A stretch of 39,986 nucleotides of DNA from JAUASV01 sp047605685 (GCA_047605685.1 JASGFF010000018.1:1-39986), one strand, 5' to 3'; shown: positions 24,834 through 33,611, counted from the first letter of the stretch. Notes: generated from the letters alone by a model not told the origin. Program-made: numbers and translations.

Positions 24834-26533
24834 CGCGAGCGGTCGTCCGCGCCCGCGGCATCCGCCGCGCGCTGCACCGGGATGCTGCCGGTGGCGCTGA
24901 GCGTCTCCATCGCCCTCGGCACCGAGACCGTGGCGAGGTCGGCCTCGCTCGCCTCGAGCCGCTCCCGTGTCGTCATCCGGGTGAGCGGATTGTTCGGCAG
25001 GAACACGATCGCGATCAGGCTCAGGACCGCGAAGGGCACGCCGATGAGGAAGGAGTGCGAGATGCCGTTCGCGTAGATGTCCTCGAACACCACCCGCAGC
25101 GCCGTCGGCATCGAGGAGACCGAGGGGACGGAGCCGGACTGCAGCTGCTCGGCCCAGTAGCTCGCCTTGTCGCCCAGGCTCGCGATGGCCGTCTGCAGCT
25201 CGTCGGCGCGGTCGGTCACGAGATCGGTGATCCGGGTGGCGAGCGCGGCGCCCATGACGGAGACGCCGATCGTGCCGCCGAGGCTGCGGAAGAACGTCAC
25301 GCCCGAGCTGGCCACGCCGATCTGGGAGGGCTCCGTGGTGTTCTGCACGATGAGCACGAGGTTCTGCATCGTCATGCCGACGCCGGCGCCGAGCAGCGCC
25401 ATGTAGAGCGAGACGAGCGCGAAGTTCGTGTCGTAGTGGATCGTGGACAGCAGGTAGGAGCCGGCCACGAGCAGCACAGCCCCGACGACGAGGTAGGGCT
25501 TCCAGCGGCCGAAGCGGGTGACGAGCTGGCCGATGACGATCGAGGACAGCAGCATCCCGGCGATCATCGGGATCGTCATGAGGCCGGCCTGGGTGGGGGT
25601 GGCGCCGCGGGCGAGCTGCATGTACTGGCTGAGGAACACGGTCGCGCCGAACATGGCGATGCCGGTGGCGATCGAGGCGACGACGGCGAGCGTGAACGTG
25701 CGGTTGCGGAACAGCGTGAGCGGCACGAGCGGGTCGCTCACCCGCAGCTCGACGACGACGAACAGGATGACGCCGACGATCGCGCCACCGACCATGAGCA
25801 CGGTCGTGAGGCTCCACCACTCGAAGCTGTCGCCGGCGAGGCTCACCCAGATGAGCAGCAGCGAGACGGCCGTCGAGAGCAGGACGATGCCGAGGTAGTC
25901 GATCGAGACCTTCTTCTTCTCGTGCGGCGACAGGCGCAGCGTCTTCTGCACGATCGCGAGCGCGACGACCGCGACCGGGAGGGCGACGAAGAAGTTCCAG
26001 CGCCAGCCGAGGCCGTCGGTGATGACACCGCCGAGCAGCGGGCCGCCGATGGTGGCCAGGGCCATCACGGCGCCGAACAGGCCCATGTACTTGCCCCTCT
26101 CGCGCGGGCTGATGATGTCGGCCATGAGCACCTGGCTGAGCGCGGCGAGACCGCCGGCGCCGAGGCCCTGCACGGCGCGGGAGGCGATGAGCATCGCCGG
26201 CTCCTGGGCGAAGCCGGCGGAGGCGGTGGCGAGGATGAAGATGACGATCGACAGCTGGAAGAGCAGCTTGCGGTTGACCAGGTCGGCGAGCTTGCCCCAC
26301 ACCGGCGTCGAGATCGCCGTCGTCAGGAGCATCGCGGTGACGACCCAGGTGTAGGCGGTCTGGTCGCCGTCGAGGTCGTGGACGATGACGGGCAGGGATG
26401 ACGAGACGACGGTCGATGCGAGCATCGACACGAACATCCCGAGCAGCAGGCCGGAGAGCGCCTCGAGCACCTGACGGGGCGTCATGGCGCGCTTGACGGC
26501 GGAATCCGGGGCTGCGGCGGTGGTCGAGGACAT
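24830..26533 (-). CDS. MFS transporter, DHA2 (14-TM) drug-efflux type
   Basis: A 567-residue exporter with 14 predicted membrane segments. TM1 includes LLLGMFVSMLASTVVSSSLP, with the DHA2-type motif D1 region; WVVTAMLLTTAISTPVWGKLADL covers TM2 and motif A, and IGGPLLGGVITDGLGWRWNFF is motif C, the antiporter signature. A long loop before the last segment (about 445-495) is extracytoplasmic. The start MSSTTAAAPD is chosen because the earlier in-frame ATG reads MSSQPLRTH without any ribosome site; neither has a strong one. Proton-driven export of drugs, dyes or toxic metabolites is the family role. It lies behind a strong promoter with MarR boxes. Confidence 0.95.
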   Translation of the reverse strand: MSSTTAAAPDSAVKRAMTPRQVLEALSGLLLGMFVSMLASTVVSSSLPVIVHDLDGDQTAYTWVVTAMLLTTAISTPVWGKLADLVNRKLLFQLSIVIFILATASAGFAQEPAMLIASRAVQGLGAGGLAALSQVLMADIISPRERGKYMGLFGAVMALATIGGPLLGGVITDGLGWRWNFFVALPVAVVALAIVQKTLRLSPHEKKKVSIDYLGIVLLSTAVSLLLIWVSLAGDSFEWWSLTTVLMVGGAIVGVILFVVVELRVSDPLVPLTLFRNRTFTLAVVASIATGIAMFGATVFLSQYMQLARGATPTQAGLMTIPMIAGMLLSSIVIGQLVTRFGRWKPYLVVGAVLLVAGSYLLSTIHYDTNFALVSLYMALLGAGVGMTMQNLVLIVQNTTEPSQIGVASSGVTFFRSLGGTIGVSVMGAALATRITDLVTDRADELQTAIASLGDKASYWAEQLQSGSVPSVSSMPTALRVVFEDIYANGISHSFLIGVPFAVLSLIAIVFLPNNPLTRMTTRERLEASEADLATVSVPRAMETLSATGSIPVQRAADAAGADDRSR

Positions 26534-26588
26534 GGCAGAGCTTTGCTTTCTGTGCGTGCGGAGGGGCTGCGACGACACTGGCGCACTG

Positions 26589-26650
26589 GTTGACCGTGGT
26601 CAACATTTGACGAATGTCAACAATAGGAGGCCGGTTGACTTCTGTCAACC
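26589..26650 (-). promoter_or_regulatory. Strong sigma-70 promoter covered by three MarR-type palindromes
   Basis: On the minus strand TTGACA (26648-26643), 17 bases, and TATTGT (26625-26620) make a near-consensus promoter, start near 26613. Three palindromes with core TTGAC-N4-GTCAA lie at 26589-26604 (6-bp arms), 26607-26620 (5-bp arms) and 26633-26650 (7-bp arms); the last covers the -35, the middle one the -10/start and the first lies just downstream. This is the expected layout for repression by the MarR protein encoded in the same operon. Confidence 0.8.
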
Positions 26651-26710
26651 ACACAGCCCGCGGCACGGCCCCGCGGCCACCGGCCCCACGACCACCGGCC
26701 CGCGGCATCC

Positions 26711-28093
26711 TCACGGCCGAGCGCCGGGCGTCGCGGCGGCCTCCGCGGCCGGCACCTCGGCGTCCGTCATCTCGGCGTCCGGCACCTCCGCGGCCGGCAC
26801 CTCCGGGGAGTGACGCAGCCGCCGCTCCCGGATCAGCACGATCACGGCCGCGAGCCAGAGCGCCCCGGCGATGAACGGCGAGACGGTGCCGATCAGGTCG
26901 GCCGCGGTGCCCACCGCGTTCGGCACGCCGACCCGGGTGAACACCCAGCCGATCGCGGCGATGCCGGTGACGCCGGCCGCGCCGAGGCGCAGCGGCCGAT
27001 AGAGGCGGGTGCGCGCGAGCACCATGAGCGGCGGCAGCACGAGGGCCACGACGACGAGCTGCATGATCTCGATGCCCAGGTTGAAGCCGAGCAGGCTCAG
27101 CGCGAGCTGCGAGCCGCTCAGCCGCATCTCGGTGAGCGTCTCCGAGAAGGCCATGCCGTGCACGAGGCCGAAGCCGGCGGCGATGAACGCCTCCCTGCCC
27201 GGGAACAGCGGGTGGATGGCGTGCAGGGCGGCGATCAGGATGCTCAGGGCGATCGCGGCCTCGATCGGCTGCTGCGGCACCGGCAGGCCGAGCGCGCCGA
27301 GCGCGAGCGTCGTCGAGTGCCCGAGCGTGAAGGCGATCGTGATCGCCGCGATCCGCCGCACCGACCTGCCGGTCGTCGCGACGGCGCTCCAGCGCCGGCC
27401 GACCGCGATGAGCGGGGCGGGCAGCAGCAGCGTGAGCAGGAACAGCTGGTGGTCGGTGCCCTCGGCGATGTGCGAGATGCCGAGCGTGACCATGCCGACG
27501 AATCCCCGCCAGGCGCTGCCCGAGTCGAGGTCGACCTGAAGCGTCGGGATCTCACCCGTGACGGTGTTGACGGTGATCGTGCCGAGGGCCCGCGCGGAGC
27601 CGAAATCCCCGGCGGCCCAGTCGCTGCCCAGCACGACGTAGATGTCCGCGGTGATCACCTGGTGGATGATCGCGTCGTAGTCGAGCGTGAAGCTGCGCAG
27701 CTCCGCCGTCGTCGGCGGCACGAGCGTGGCGGCGGCGGTCAGGGCGGTGAACTCACCGGTGCCCCACTGCTGGGTGGTGGTGAGGGCGATGTCGCCGACG
27801 GTCACCGACCAGTCGCCGCTCGCCGACTCCACCACGAAGTGCTTCTCCAGGTACGCGGAGACCTGCCTCGCGGCATCCGCCGTGATGGCGCTGCCGTCCG
27901 TCGGGACGTCGATCCCGCTCGCGGTCACGAGGTCACTCACCGGCATGGTGAGAGCGGCGGTGATGTCGGAGGAGTGCACGTCGAGCACGATCTCCGTGGA
28001 CGGCACGACGTGCGCCGAGGCCGGCGCGGCGATCGCGAGAATCGCCGCGCCGGCCAGGGCGACCACGAGCGCCGCACGGCCGCACGGCCGCAT
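26711..28093 (-). CDS. HupE/UreJ-like membrane protein with large secreted N-terminal domain
   Basis: A 460-residue protein. A signal peptide (1-30, cleavage near ASAHVV) leads into a 180-residue extracytoplasmic beta-rich domain, then about seven membrane segments of the HupE_UreJ_2 type. His-rich motifs HIAEGTDHQLFLL, LGHSTTLALG, ALHAIHPLFPGREAF and GLVHGMAFSETL suit transition-metal handling. Classical HupE and UreJ proteins carry nickel, but this branch is uncharacterised to my knowledge. The C-terminal tail consists of EVPAAEVPDAE-type repeats from a 15-bp tandem repeat. The ATG shares its A with the stop of the DUF3500 gene (TGATG), so the two are coupled. Confidence 0.9.
   Translation of the reverse strand: MRPCGRAALVVALAGAAILAIAAPASAHVVPSTEIVLDVHSSDITAALTMPVSDLVTASGIDVPTDGSAITADAARQVSAYLEKHFVVESASGDWSVTVGDIALTTTQQWGTGEFTALTAAATLVPPTTAELRSFTLDYDAIIHQVITADIYVVLGSDWAAGDFGSARALGTITVNTVTGEIPTLQVDLDSGSAWRGFVGMVTLGISHIAEGTDHQLFLLTLLLPAPLIAVGRRWSAVATTGRSVRRIAAITIAFTLGHSTTLALGALGLPVPQQPIEAAIALSILIAALHAIHPLFPGREAFIAAGFGLVHGMAFSETLTEMRLSGSQLALSLLGFNLGIEIMQLVVVALVLPPLMVLARTRLYRPLRLGAAGVTGIAAIGWVFTRVGVPNAVGTAADLIGTVSPFIAGALWLAAVIVLIRERRLRHSPEVPAAEVPDAEMTDAEVPAAEAAATPGARP
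26736..26808. repeat. 15-bp repeat encoding the acidic tail of the HupE-like protein
   Basis: Five imperfect 15-bp units related to GGCACCTCGGCGTCC run from 26736 to 26808 (unit starts 26736, 26751, 26766, 26781, 26796). On the coding strand they give a Val-Pro-Ala/Asp-Ala-Glu tail. Confidence 0.8.
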
Positions 28094-29271
28094 CAGGAGG
28101 TCGATCCGCCGTAGTCGCTCTGCTTGTCGCGCCACACGGCGTGCGGGTGGGTGCCGCTCAGCACGACGCCGTCCTGCTCCGAGAACTCGATCCACACCGA
28201 CGGCCCGTCGATGCGCACGTAGTCGTCTGTGCTGCTCACCTCGGTCGAGCCGGTGTACGCCACGTAGGTGTCGTCGAGCTCGCTCTCGTACTCGGCGAGG
28301 ATCGTCGCCGCGTCCGCGTCGTCGACGTCGTCGACGTAGGTGTTGATCGCCGCGAGCAGGAGCGCCTGCTGGTCGTCCGAGAGCTCTGAGCCCTTGATGC
28401 CCTCGTAGCTGTCCGGGAAGGCCCAGTCGGAGCCCGGCCCGAGGAGCACGTCGCCGAACGTCTCATCGAGCTTCGCCTCGCTCAGCTGGTCTTCGTCGAA
28501 GGACTGCAGCAACGCCGCGAAGGCGGCCTGCTCCTGCTGCTCCGCCTGCAGCTCCACGCCGTCGACCTCGGTGGTCGTGAAGGGCTCGATGCCGCGGAAC
28601 GAGGGGGTCGCGCCGGCAAGGGCGCCGTCGGTGTAGGTGTTCGAGACCGCGAGGTGGTGGCCGCCGAACTGCAGCTCCCAGGTGCCGGAGTCGGAGGGCT
28701 CGCCGAGGAAGGCGATGAAGAAGTTGCCGTGGCCGTAGGAGTCGCCGCCGCCGTTCTCGTCGAGGTAGTCGTCGGCGAGCAGGTGCTGGTAGATCTCGTC
28801 GAAGCCCTCGCCGTCGCCGCTTCCGGTCGCCGCGGCGAGCAGCGCGTAGAGCGCCTGCCACTGCTCGTCGGAGAGCGAGTCGGTCTGCAGGCCGACACGG
28901 CTGCTGGTGGTCGAGGTGGTACCGGTGCTCGCGTCGCCACCCACGGTGCCACCGCCACCGCCGCTACCGCCGAGGAAGCTGTTCGGCAGGTTCGACCAGT
29001 CGGAGGCGTTCGCGAAGGTGTAGTCCTGGTAGAGCGCCTCCTTCTGATCGTCGTCGAGGGTGTCGGCGAAGGCCGTGGCCAGCTCGACGACGTCGCCGCT
29101 GCCGATCGTCGTCACGTCCGGGGTGGGCAGCGTGCTGCTGGACGTCGAGCTCGTGCTCGAGTCGCCGTCGTCGGAGGTGCATCCGGCGAGGACGAGCGCG
29201 ATCGTCGCCGTCGACCCGACGATGGCCCATGCAAGAGGACGGCAGGGACGCCCGGAGTCTGCAGGTGTCAT
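28093..29271 (-). CDS. DUF3500-family lipoprotein
   Basis: A 392-residue secreted protein. The signal peptide (PLAWAIVGSTATIALVLAGC) ends in lipobox VLAGC, lipidating C33, followed by a Ser/Thr/Gly linker. The body contains the DUF3500 pattern: DDDQKEALYQDYTF, SLSDEQWQALYALLAAA, GNFFIAFLGEP, WELQFGGHHLAVS and a late THPHAVWRDKQSDYGG. The paired His of FGGHHLA and THPHAVW could bind a metal, which would suit its coupling (TGATG) to the HupE-like gene; this is inference, as the family's function is not known to me. TACCCT seven bases ahead of the ATG suggests a leaderless message and supports this start over one 147 bp earlier. Confidence 0.88.
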   Translation of the reverse strand: MTPADSGRPCRPLAWAIVGSTATIALVLAGCTSDDGDSSTSSTSSSTLPTPDVTTIGSGDVVELATAFADTLDDDQKEALYQDYTFANASDWSNLPNSFLGGSGGGGGTVGGDASTGTTSTTSSRVGLQTDSLSDEQWQALYALLAAATGSGDGEGFDEIYQHLLADDYLDENGGGDSYGHGNFFIAFLGEPSDSGTWELQFGGHHLAVSNTYTDGALAGATPSFRGIEPFTTTEVDGVELQAEQQEQAAFAALLQSFDEDQLSEAKLDETFGDVLLGPGSDWAFPDSYEGIKGSELSDDQQALLLAAINTYVDDVDDADAATILAEYESELDDTYVAYTGSTEVSSTDDYVRIDGPSVWIEFSEQDGVVLSGTHPHAVWRDKQSDYGGSTS

Positions 29272-29278
29272 GCCGCAG

Positions 29279-29284
29279 AGGGTA
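29279..29284 (-). promoter_or_regulatory. -10 box of a leaderless DUF3500-hupE transcript
   Basis: TACCCT (29284-29279) lies seven bases before the ATG at 29271, so transcription would begin at or next to the start codon. No clear Shine-Dalgarno is present. Confidence 0.5.
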
Positions 29285-29468
29285 TCCGGCAAGCGGCAGG
29301 GCGCGATACCCCGACTCGCGCCGCCCCGATCGCGGGCGCGACCCGCCGATTCCCGCGGCGGGAGGATCGGATCCCCTGCCACAGCATCGCGATCGGCATC
29401 GACCGGACTCACAGCCATCGGGCAACCATTGGGCTCACCCGCCCGGGATGTCCCGAGACATCACATGG

Positions 29469-29556
29469 CGGTGACGGTGGGATTTGAACCCACGGTGGAC
29501 TCATCGCCCACACAACTTTTCGAGAGTTGCACCTTCGGCCGCTCGGACACGTCACC
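29469..29556 (-). tRNA. tRNA-Ser (anticodon CGA)
   Basis: An 88-base tRNA on the minus strand. Acceptor arms GGTGACG and CGTCACC pair perfectly with G as discriminator; the anticodon stem CAACT/AGTTG encloses loop CTCGAAA with anticodon CGA (29522-29520), reading UCG. The long variable arm is typical of serine tRNA, and the T arm contains GGTTCAAATCC. CCA is not encoded. Confidence 0.97.
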
Positions 29557-29673
29557 GCGGACGAGTGTAGCCGATCGGCGACACCGCGCCGGCCGAGCGA
29601 ACTTCACCGGCCTCAGCGCTTTCTCAGGACCGCCATACCCCGGGCATATCCCGGCCCGGCATCCTCGCGGATC

Positions 29674-31023
29674 ATGAAGATCTCCCGCCGTGCGCTCATC
29701 AACATCGCACTGGGCGTGATCATCGTCGTGGTCGTCGTCGTCGGCCTCGTCATGTTCTTGCCCAGGACCTCCTCGTCATCGACCGAGACCACCCAGCTCA
29801 CATCGACGGTGCAGCAAGGGACGGTGAGCACCACGATCAGCGCGAGCGGCACCCTCGCGGCCTACAAGGAGACCAGCATCAACTTCTCGGTGAGCGGCAC
29901 GCTCACGCACGTGAAGGTGGCGGTCGGCGACACGGTGTCGAAGGGCGATGTGCTCGGCACGATCGACACCTCCGACTACGAGGATGCCGTCAGCGACGCC
30001 GAGGACACCGTCACGGAGGCCGAGGAGTCGCTCTCCGACGCGGCGGACGATGTGAGCGACGCCGAGGACGCGGTCTCGGACGCCGAGGACGACATCGACG
30101 ACGCCAAGGAGGAGAAGGCCTCGAGCAACTCGGAGACCGCGGCCCAGGGCGTCACCGACCTCGCCACCGCGAAGGAGGCGCTCGAGACCGCCGAGGACAA
30201 GCTCGACACGGCTCAGGAGTCCTACGAGACCGCCCAGGACAACCTCTCGGACGCCGAGGACGCCCTCTCCGACGCCGAGGACAACCTCGACGCCACCACC
30301 CTGGTCTCCCCGGTCTCCGGCATCGTGACCGCGGTCAGCGGCGCGGTCGGCGGCGCGGTCTCCTCCGGCGACACCACCTCCACCTACGACACCAGCAGCT
30401 CCTCGAGCACGAGCAGCTCCTCGGCCTTCGTCACGATCGACAACATCAGCAAGCTGGTGATGACCGCCTCGATCGCCGAGGCCGACATCTCGGACGTCGC
30501 GGTCGGCCAGGCCGTCGACATCGACTTCCCGGCCCTCGACGACGTCACGACGACCGCCACCGTGACGGCGATCTCACCCACGGGCACCACCTCGAACTCC
30601 GTCGTGACCTACTCGACGACGATCACCCTGGACAGCATCCCGGACGGCGTGCGCCTCGGTCAGACCGCCGACGCCACCATCACGACCGCCTCCAGCGCGG
30701 ATGACGCCCTGTACGTGCCCGCGGCGGCGATCACGACGGCGAGCGACGGCACCCAGACCGTCGATGTCGTGCAGGACGACGGCACCACCGAGACGGTGAC
30801 CGTCGAGACGGGCGTCGTCGGCGACGACGGCACCGAGATCACCTCCGGCCTCGAGGCCGGCGAGACGATCGTCATCGGCACGGTCTCCGCCTCGAGCAGC
30901 GACACCGACAGCAGCGACACCGAGGAGTCCGACCAGCAGCAGAGCGGCGACATGAGCGGCTTCTCCGGCGGCGGTAGCGGTGGCGCGCCCGCCGGTGGCG
31001 GCGGCGCCCCGGGCGGCAACTGA
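29674..31023 (+). CDS. Periplasmic-adaptor-type (MacA-like) subunit with acidic coiled coil
   Basis: A 449-residue membrane-fusion-type protein. One N-terminal anchor (ALINIALGVIIVVVVVVGLV, about 10-29) leads to a barrel-sandwich half (KETSINFSVSGTLTHVKVAVGDTVSKGDVLGTID), a coiled-coil hairpin (about 105-208) built from repeated DAEDAVSDAEDD-like units, the second lipoyl half (LVSPVSGIVTAVSGAVGG), beta-barrel and membrane-proximal domains, and a Gly-rich tail. The whole protein is extremely rich in Asp, Ser and Thr. In a monoderm it would link the MacB-type pump to the wall side. The ATG at 29674 has only a weak GCGGA. It begins a three-gene operon with the ATPase and permease. Confidence 0.93.
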   Translation: MKISRRALINIALGVIIVVVVVVGLVMFLPRTSSSSTETTQLTSTVQQGTVSTTISASGTLAAYKETSINFSVSGTLTHVKVAVGDTVSKGDVLGTIDTSDYEDAVSDAEDTVTEAEESLSDAADDVSDAEDAVSDAEDDIDDAKEEKASSNSETAAQGVTDLATAKEALETAEDKLDTAQESYETAQDNLSDAEDALSDAEDNLDATTLVSPVSGIVTAVSGAVGGAVSSGDTTSTYDTSSSSSTSSSSAFVTIDNISKLVMTASIAEADISDVAVGQAVDIDFPALDDVTTTATVTAISPTGTTSNSVVTYSTTITLDSIPDGVRLGQTADATITTASSADDALYVPAAAITTASDGTQTVDVVQDDGTTETVTVETGVVGDDGTEITSGLEAGETIVIGTVSASSSDTDSSDTEESDQQQSGDMSGFSGGGSGGAPAGGGGAPGGN

Positions 31024-31024
31024 G

Positions 31025-31762
31025 ATGGCACGCAGGAGCAAGAACGGCACTCGCGTGCCCGCAACCCCCGGTGAGGTCGTCCTCACCCTGGACGGCATCC
31101 ACCAGGTCTACGGCCACGGCGACGCCGCGGTGCACGCCCTGCGCGGCATCGACCTGGAGGTGCGCGCCGGCGACTACATCGCGATCATGGGGCCCTCCGG
31201 CTCCGGGAAGTCGACGCTCATGAACATCCTGGGATGCCTCGACGTGGCCAGCCACGGCGTGTACACGCTCGCCGGCCACGACGTGGCGGACATGTCCGAG
31301 GACGAGCTCTCCCGGGTCCGCAACGAGGAGATCGGCTTCGTCTTCCAGTCCTTCAACCTCATCCAGCGGATGACGGCGCAGACCAATGTCGAGCTCCCGC
31401 TCGTCTACGGCGGCGTCAAGGGCTCGCTCCGTCGTCGGCGCGCCACGGAAGAGCTCAGCCGGGTGGGCCTCGCGGCCCGCGCCGACCACGAGCCCGTCGA
31501 GCTCTCCGGCGGCCAGCAGCAGCGGGTCGCGATCGCCCGTGCGCTCGTGACGAACCCGACGCTCGTGCTCGCCGACGAGCCCACCGGAAACCTGGACAGC
31601 GAGTCGACCGAGGAGATCCTGTCGATCTTCGACGCGCTCGCGGCATCCGGTCGCACCATCATCATCATCACGCACGAGGACGAGGTGGCCGCACGCGCCC
31701 ACCGGGTTCTCACGATCGCCGACGGCCTGATCGTCAACGACACCGCGAAGGTCGCCGCATGA
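31025..31762 (+). CDS. ABC transporter ATP-binding protein, MacB/LolD class
   Basis: A 245-residue nucleotide-binding protein. Walker A GPSGSGKST, Q-loop FVFQSFNLIQRMTAQTNVELP (the LolD/MacB type), signature LSGGQQQRVAIARAL, Walker B LVLADEPTGNLDS and H-loop ITHE are intact. The ATG at 31025 comes one base after the adaptor stop; an upstream in-frame ATG lies inside the adaptor gene and is rejected. It overlaps the permease by ATGA. In the complex it drives mechanotransmission-type export rather than transport through the membrane domain itself. Confidence 0.97.
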   Translation: MARRSKNGTRVPATPGEVVLTLDGIHQVYGHGDAAVHALRGIDLEVRAGDYIAIMGPSGSGKSTLMNILGCLDVASHGVYTLAGHDVADMSEDELSRVRNEEIGFVFQSFNLIQRMTAQTNVELPLVYGGVKGSLRRRRATEELSRVGLAARADHEPVELSGGQQQRVAIARALVTNPTLVLADEPTGNLDSESTEEILSIFDALAASGRTIIIITHEDEVAARAHRVLTIADGLIVNDTAKVAA

Positions 31763-32967
31763 GCCCGTTCGAACTCTTCCGCAGCGCGCTGCGCGGCATC
31801 ACCGCCAACAAGCTGCGCTCCGTGCTGACCCTGCTCGGCGTCATGATCGGCGTCGGCGCGGTCATCCTGCTGCTCGCCGTCGGCAACGGCTCGGCGCAGG
31901 CGATCCGCGACTCGATCAACAGCCTCGGCACGACGACGATCACGGTGCGCACCACGAGCAGCGGCGGCTTCGGCGCATCCGACTCGACGTCGGAGAAGCA
32001 GATCACCGCCGACACCGCGACCCAGCTCGAGGCCGCCGGCCTCGGCCATGTCGCCGCGGTGGTCCCGCAGGTGTCGACGAGCCTCACCGTCGCCACCGCG
32101 GACGCCTCCGAGGACGACGTCAGCGTCATCGGCACGACGAGCGAGTACTTCGACGTGGGCACCACGGAGATCGCCAGCGGCGAGGCGTTCACGGATGACG
32201 ACAACGAGACGGCCCAGAAGGTGGCCGTCATCGGCTCGACGCTCGCCACCGACCTGTTCCCCACCGGGAGCGCGCTCGGCGAGACGATCGAGGTGGACGG
32301 CACCTCCTTCACCGTCGTCGGCGTCCTCGCGGAGCAGTCGAGCACCGGCACGACAGACGCGAACTCGGTCGTCGTGGCCCCGCTCACCCGCATCCAACGC
32401 TCCTGGACGGGCTTCGGCTCGGTCTCGACGCTCACCGTCGAGGCCATCGACTCCGACAGCGTCGACGCGGCCGAGGGCGAGATCGAGGTCATGCTCAACC
32501 AGCTGCTCGGCGAGACCGAGGACGACGAGTCGTACACCATCACGAACCAGTCCTCGCTGCTGGAGACGCAGGAGGAGAGCGCGAACACGTTCACGGTGCT
32601 GCTCGGCGCCGTCGCGGCCATCTCGCTGCTGGTCGGCGGCATCGGTGTGACGAACGTCATGCTCGTGACGGTGACGGAACGCACCCGGGAGATCGGCATC
32701 CGCAAGGCGCTCGGCGCCACCCGGCGCGCGATCCTCGGCCAGTTCCTCACCGAGGCGGCATCGCTCACGCTCCTCGGCGGCGTCCTGGGGGTGGTGGCGG
32801 CCCTCATCGGCGCCAACTTCGAGATCAACGGCACCGAGCCGGTGATCCTCGGCTACTCGATCCCGCTCGCGCTCGGCGTCTCGGTGGCCATCGGGGTGTT
32901 CTTCGGCTCCTACCCGGCGGCGCGCGCGGCCGGGCTGAGGCCCATCCAGGCGCTCCGCTCGGTCTGA
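31759..32967 (+). CDS. ABC transporter permease, MacB/FtsX class
   Basis: A 402-residue membrane protein with the four-segment MacB layout: TM1 at about 19-43 (LRSVLTLLGVMIGVGAVILL), a large extracytoplasmic MacB_PCD domain (about 45-275) rich in Asp/Ser/Thr, then three C-terminal segments including LLVGGIGVTNVMLVTVTERTREIGIRKALGA, the conserved coupling region. It overlaps the ATPase stop by four bases (ATGA). With the adaptor it would export peptides, macrolide-like compounds or lipids; the substrate is unknown. Confidence 0.96.
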   Translation: MSPFELFRSALRGITANKLRSVLTLLGVMIGVGAVILLLAVGNGSAQAIRDSINSLGTTTITVRTTSSGGFGASDSTSEKQITADTATQLEAAGLGHVAAVVPQVSTSLTVATADASEDDVSVIGTTSEYFDVGTTEIASGEAFTDDDNETAQKVAVIGSTLATDLFPTGSALGETIEVDGTSFTVVGVLAEQSSTGTTDANSVVVAPLTRIQRSWTGFGSVSTLTVEAIDSDSVDAAEGEIEVMLNQLLGETEDDESYTITNQSSLLETQEESANTFTVLLGAVAAISLLVGGIGVTNVMLVTVTERTREIGIRKALGATRRAILGQFLTEAASLTLLGGVLGVVAALIGANFEINGTEPVILGYSIPLALGVSVAIGVFFGSYPAARAAGLRPIQALRSV

Positions 32968-33001
32968 CCCCGGCAGCCACTCGCACAGCAGAAGGAAGCA
33001 C

Positions 33002-33520
33002 ATGTCCACACCTCAGATCCCGGCGACCCCGGCCCCTCGCAAGAAGACCCGCGGTCGCTGGGTGACGCCCGTGCTCGCGCTCGTCGCCGCCCTCGTCGTC
33101 GGTGGCTTCGGCGGAACGCTCTACGGTCAGAGCCTCAGCGGCTCCTCGGGCGGCGGCGGCAGCGCCGCCGGCGGGGGCAGCGCGGGCGGCGAGCTCCCCG
33201 GTGACTCGAGCACGAGCGCCGCGGGCGGCGGCGTCACGACCGGCACCGTGACGGCCAACGACGACGGCACGCTCACCATCGAGACGCAGGACGGCTCGAC
33301 GGTCACGGTGACGACCACGGACGACACGAGCGTCACGGTGACCACCGACGGCAGCGTGAGCGACCTGGCCGAGGGCGACACCGTCACGATCGTCGGCAGC
33401 ACCGCCGACGATGGCAGCGTCACGGCCGACTCGATCAGCGAGGGCTCCTCCACCACGACGAGCTTCGGCGGCGGCGGCGGGATGCCCGGTGACAGCTCGA
33501 CGAGCAGCTCGGACGGCTGA
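33002..33520 (+). CDS. Membrane-anchored DUF5666-like secreted protein
   Basis: A 172-residue protein with a basic N-terminus (PRKKTRGRW), one membrane segment (about 21-42), a Gly/Ser linker and a small beta domain (about 76-145) made of repeated TVTANDDGTLTIETQDGS- and VTIVGSTADDGSV-like strands, as in DUF5666 proteins. The tail is Gly/Ser-rich. AGAAGGA lies ahead of the ATG, 34 bp after the permease. It is probably the last gene of the export operon and sits outside the cell, perhaps at the adaptor; the role is unknown. Confidence 0.85.
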   Translation: MSTPQIPATPAPRKKTRGRWVTPVLALVAALVVGGFGGTLYGQSLSGSSGGGGSAAGGGSAGGELPGDSSTSAAGGGVTTGTVTANDDGTLTIETQDGSTVTVTTTDDTSVTVTTDGSVSDLAEGDTVTIVGSTADDGSVTADSISEGSSTTTSFGGGGGMPGDSSTSSSDG

Positions 33521-33555
33521 GACTTGACCGGCTGAGACCCGACCGGCTGAGACCC
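33512..33555. repeat. 15-bp repeats before the terminator
   Basis: GACCGGCTGAGACCC occurs at 33526-33540 and 33541-33555, preceded by a 14-base related copy (33512-33525) that contains the last codons and stop of the DUF5666-like gene. The stop codon TGA is therefore copied three times. Confidence 0.88.
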
Positions 33556-33564
33556 GACGACGCA

Positions 33565-33607
33565 GCGGCGGGGCCCGGCATCCCTCTCGGATGCCGGGCC
33601 CCGCCGC
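33565..33607 (+). terminator. Strong intrinsic-type hairpin after the export operon
   Basis: A perfect 19-bp inverted repeat (33565-33583 and 33589-33607) with loop CTCTC lies 44 bp after the DUF5666-like stop. Nearly all pairs are G-C; GTTGTCGTG follows instead of a T run, common in high-GC actinomycetes. It can serve the convergent GNAT gene too. Confidence 0.85.
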
Positions 33608-33611
33608 GTTG

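Noticed and set aside
29469..29556. tRNA-Ser as an integration site of a genomic island
   Set aside because: No integrase gene and no repeat of the tRNA 3' end is found in the window.
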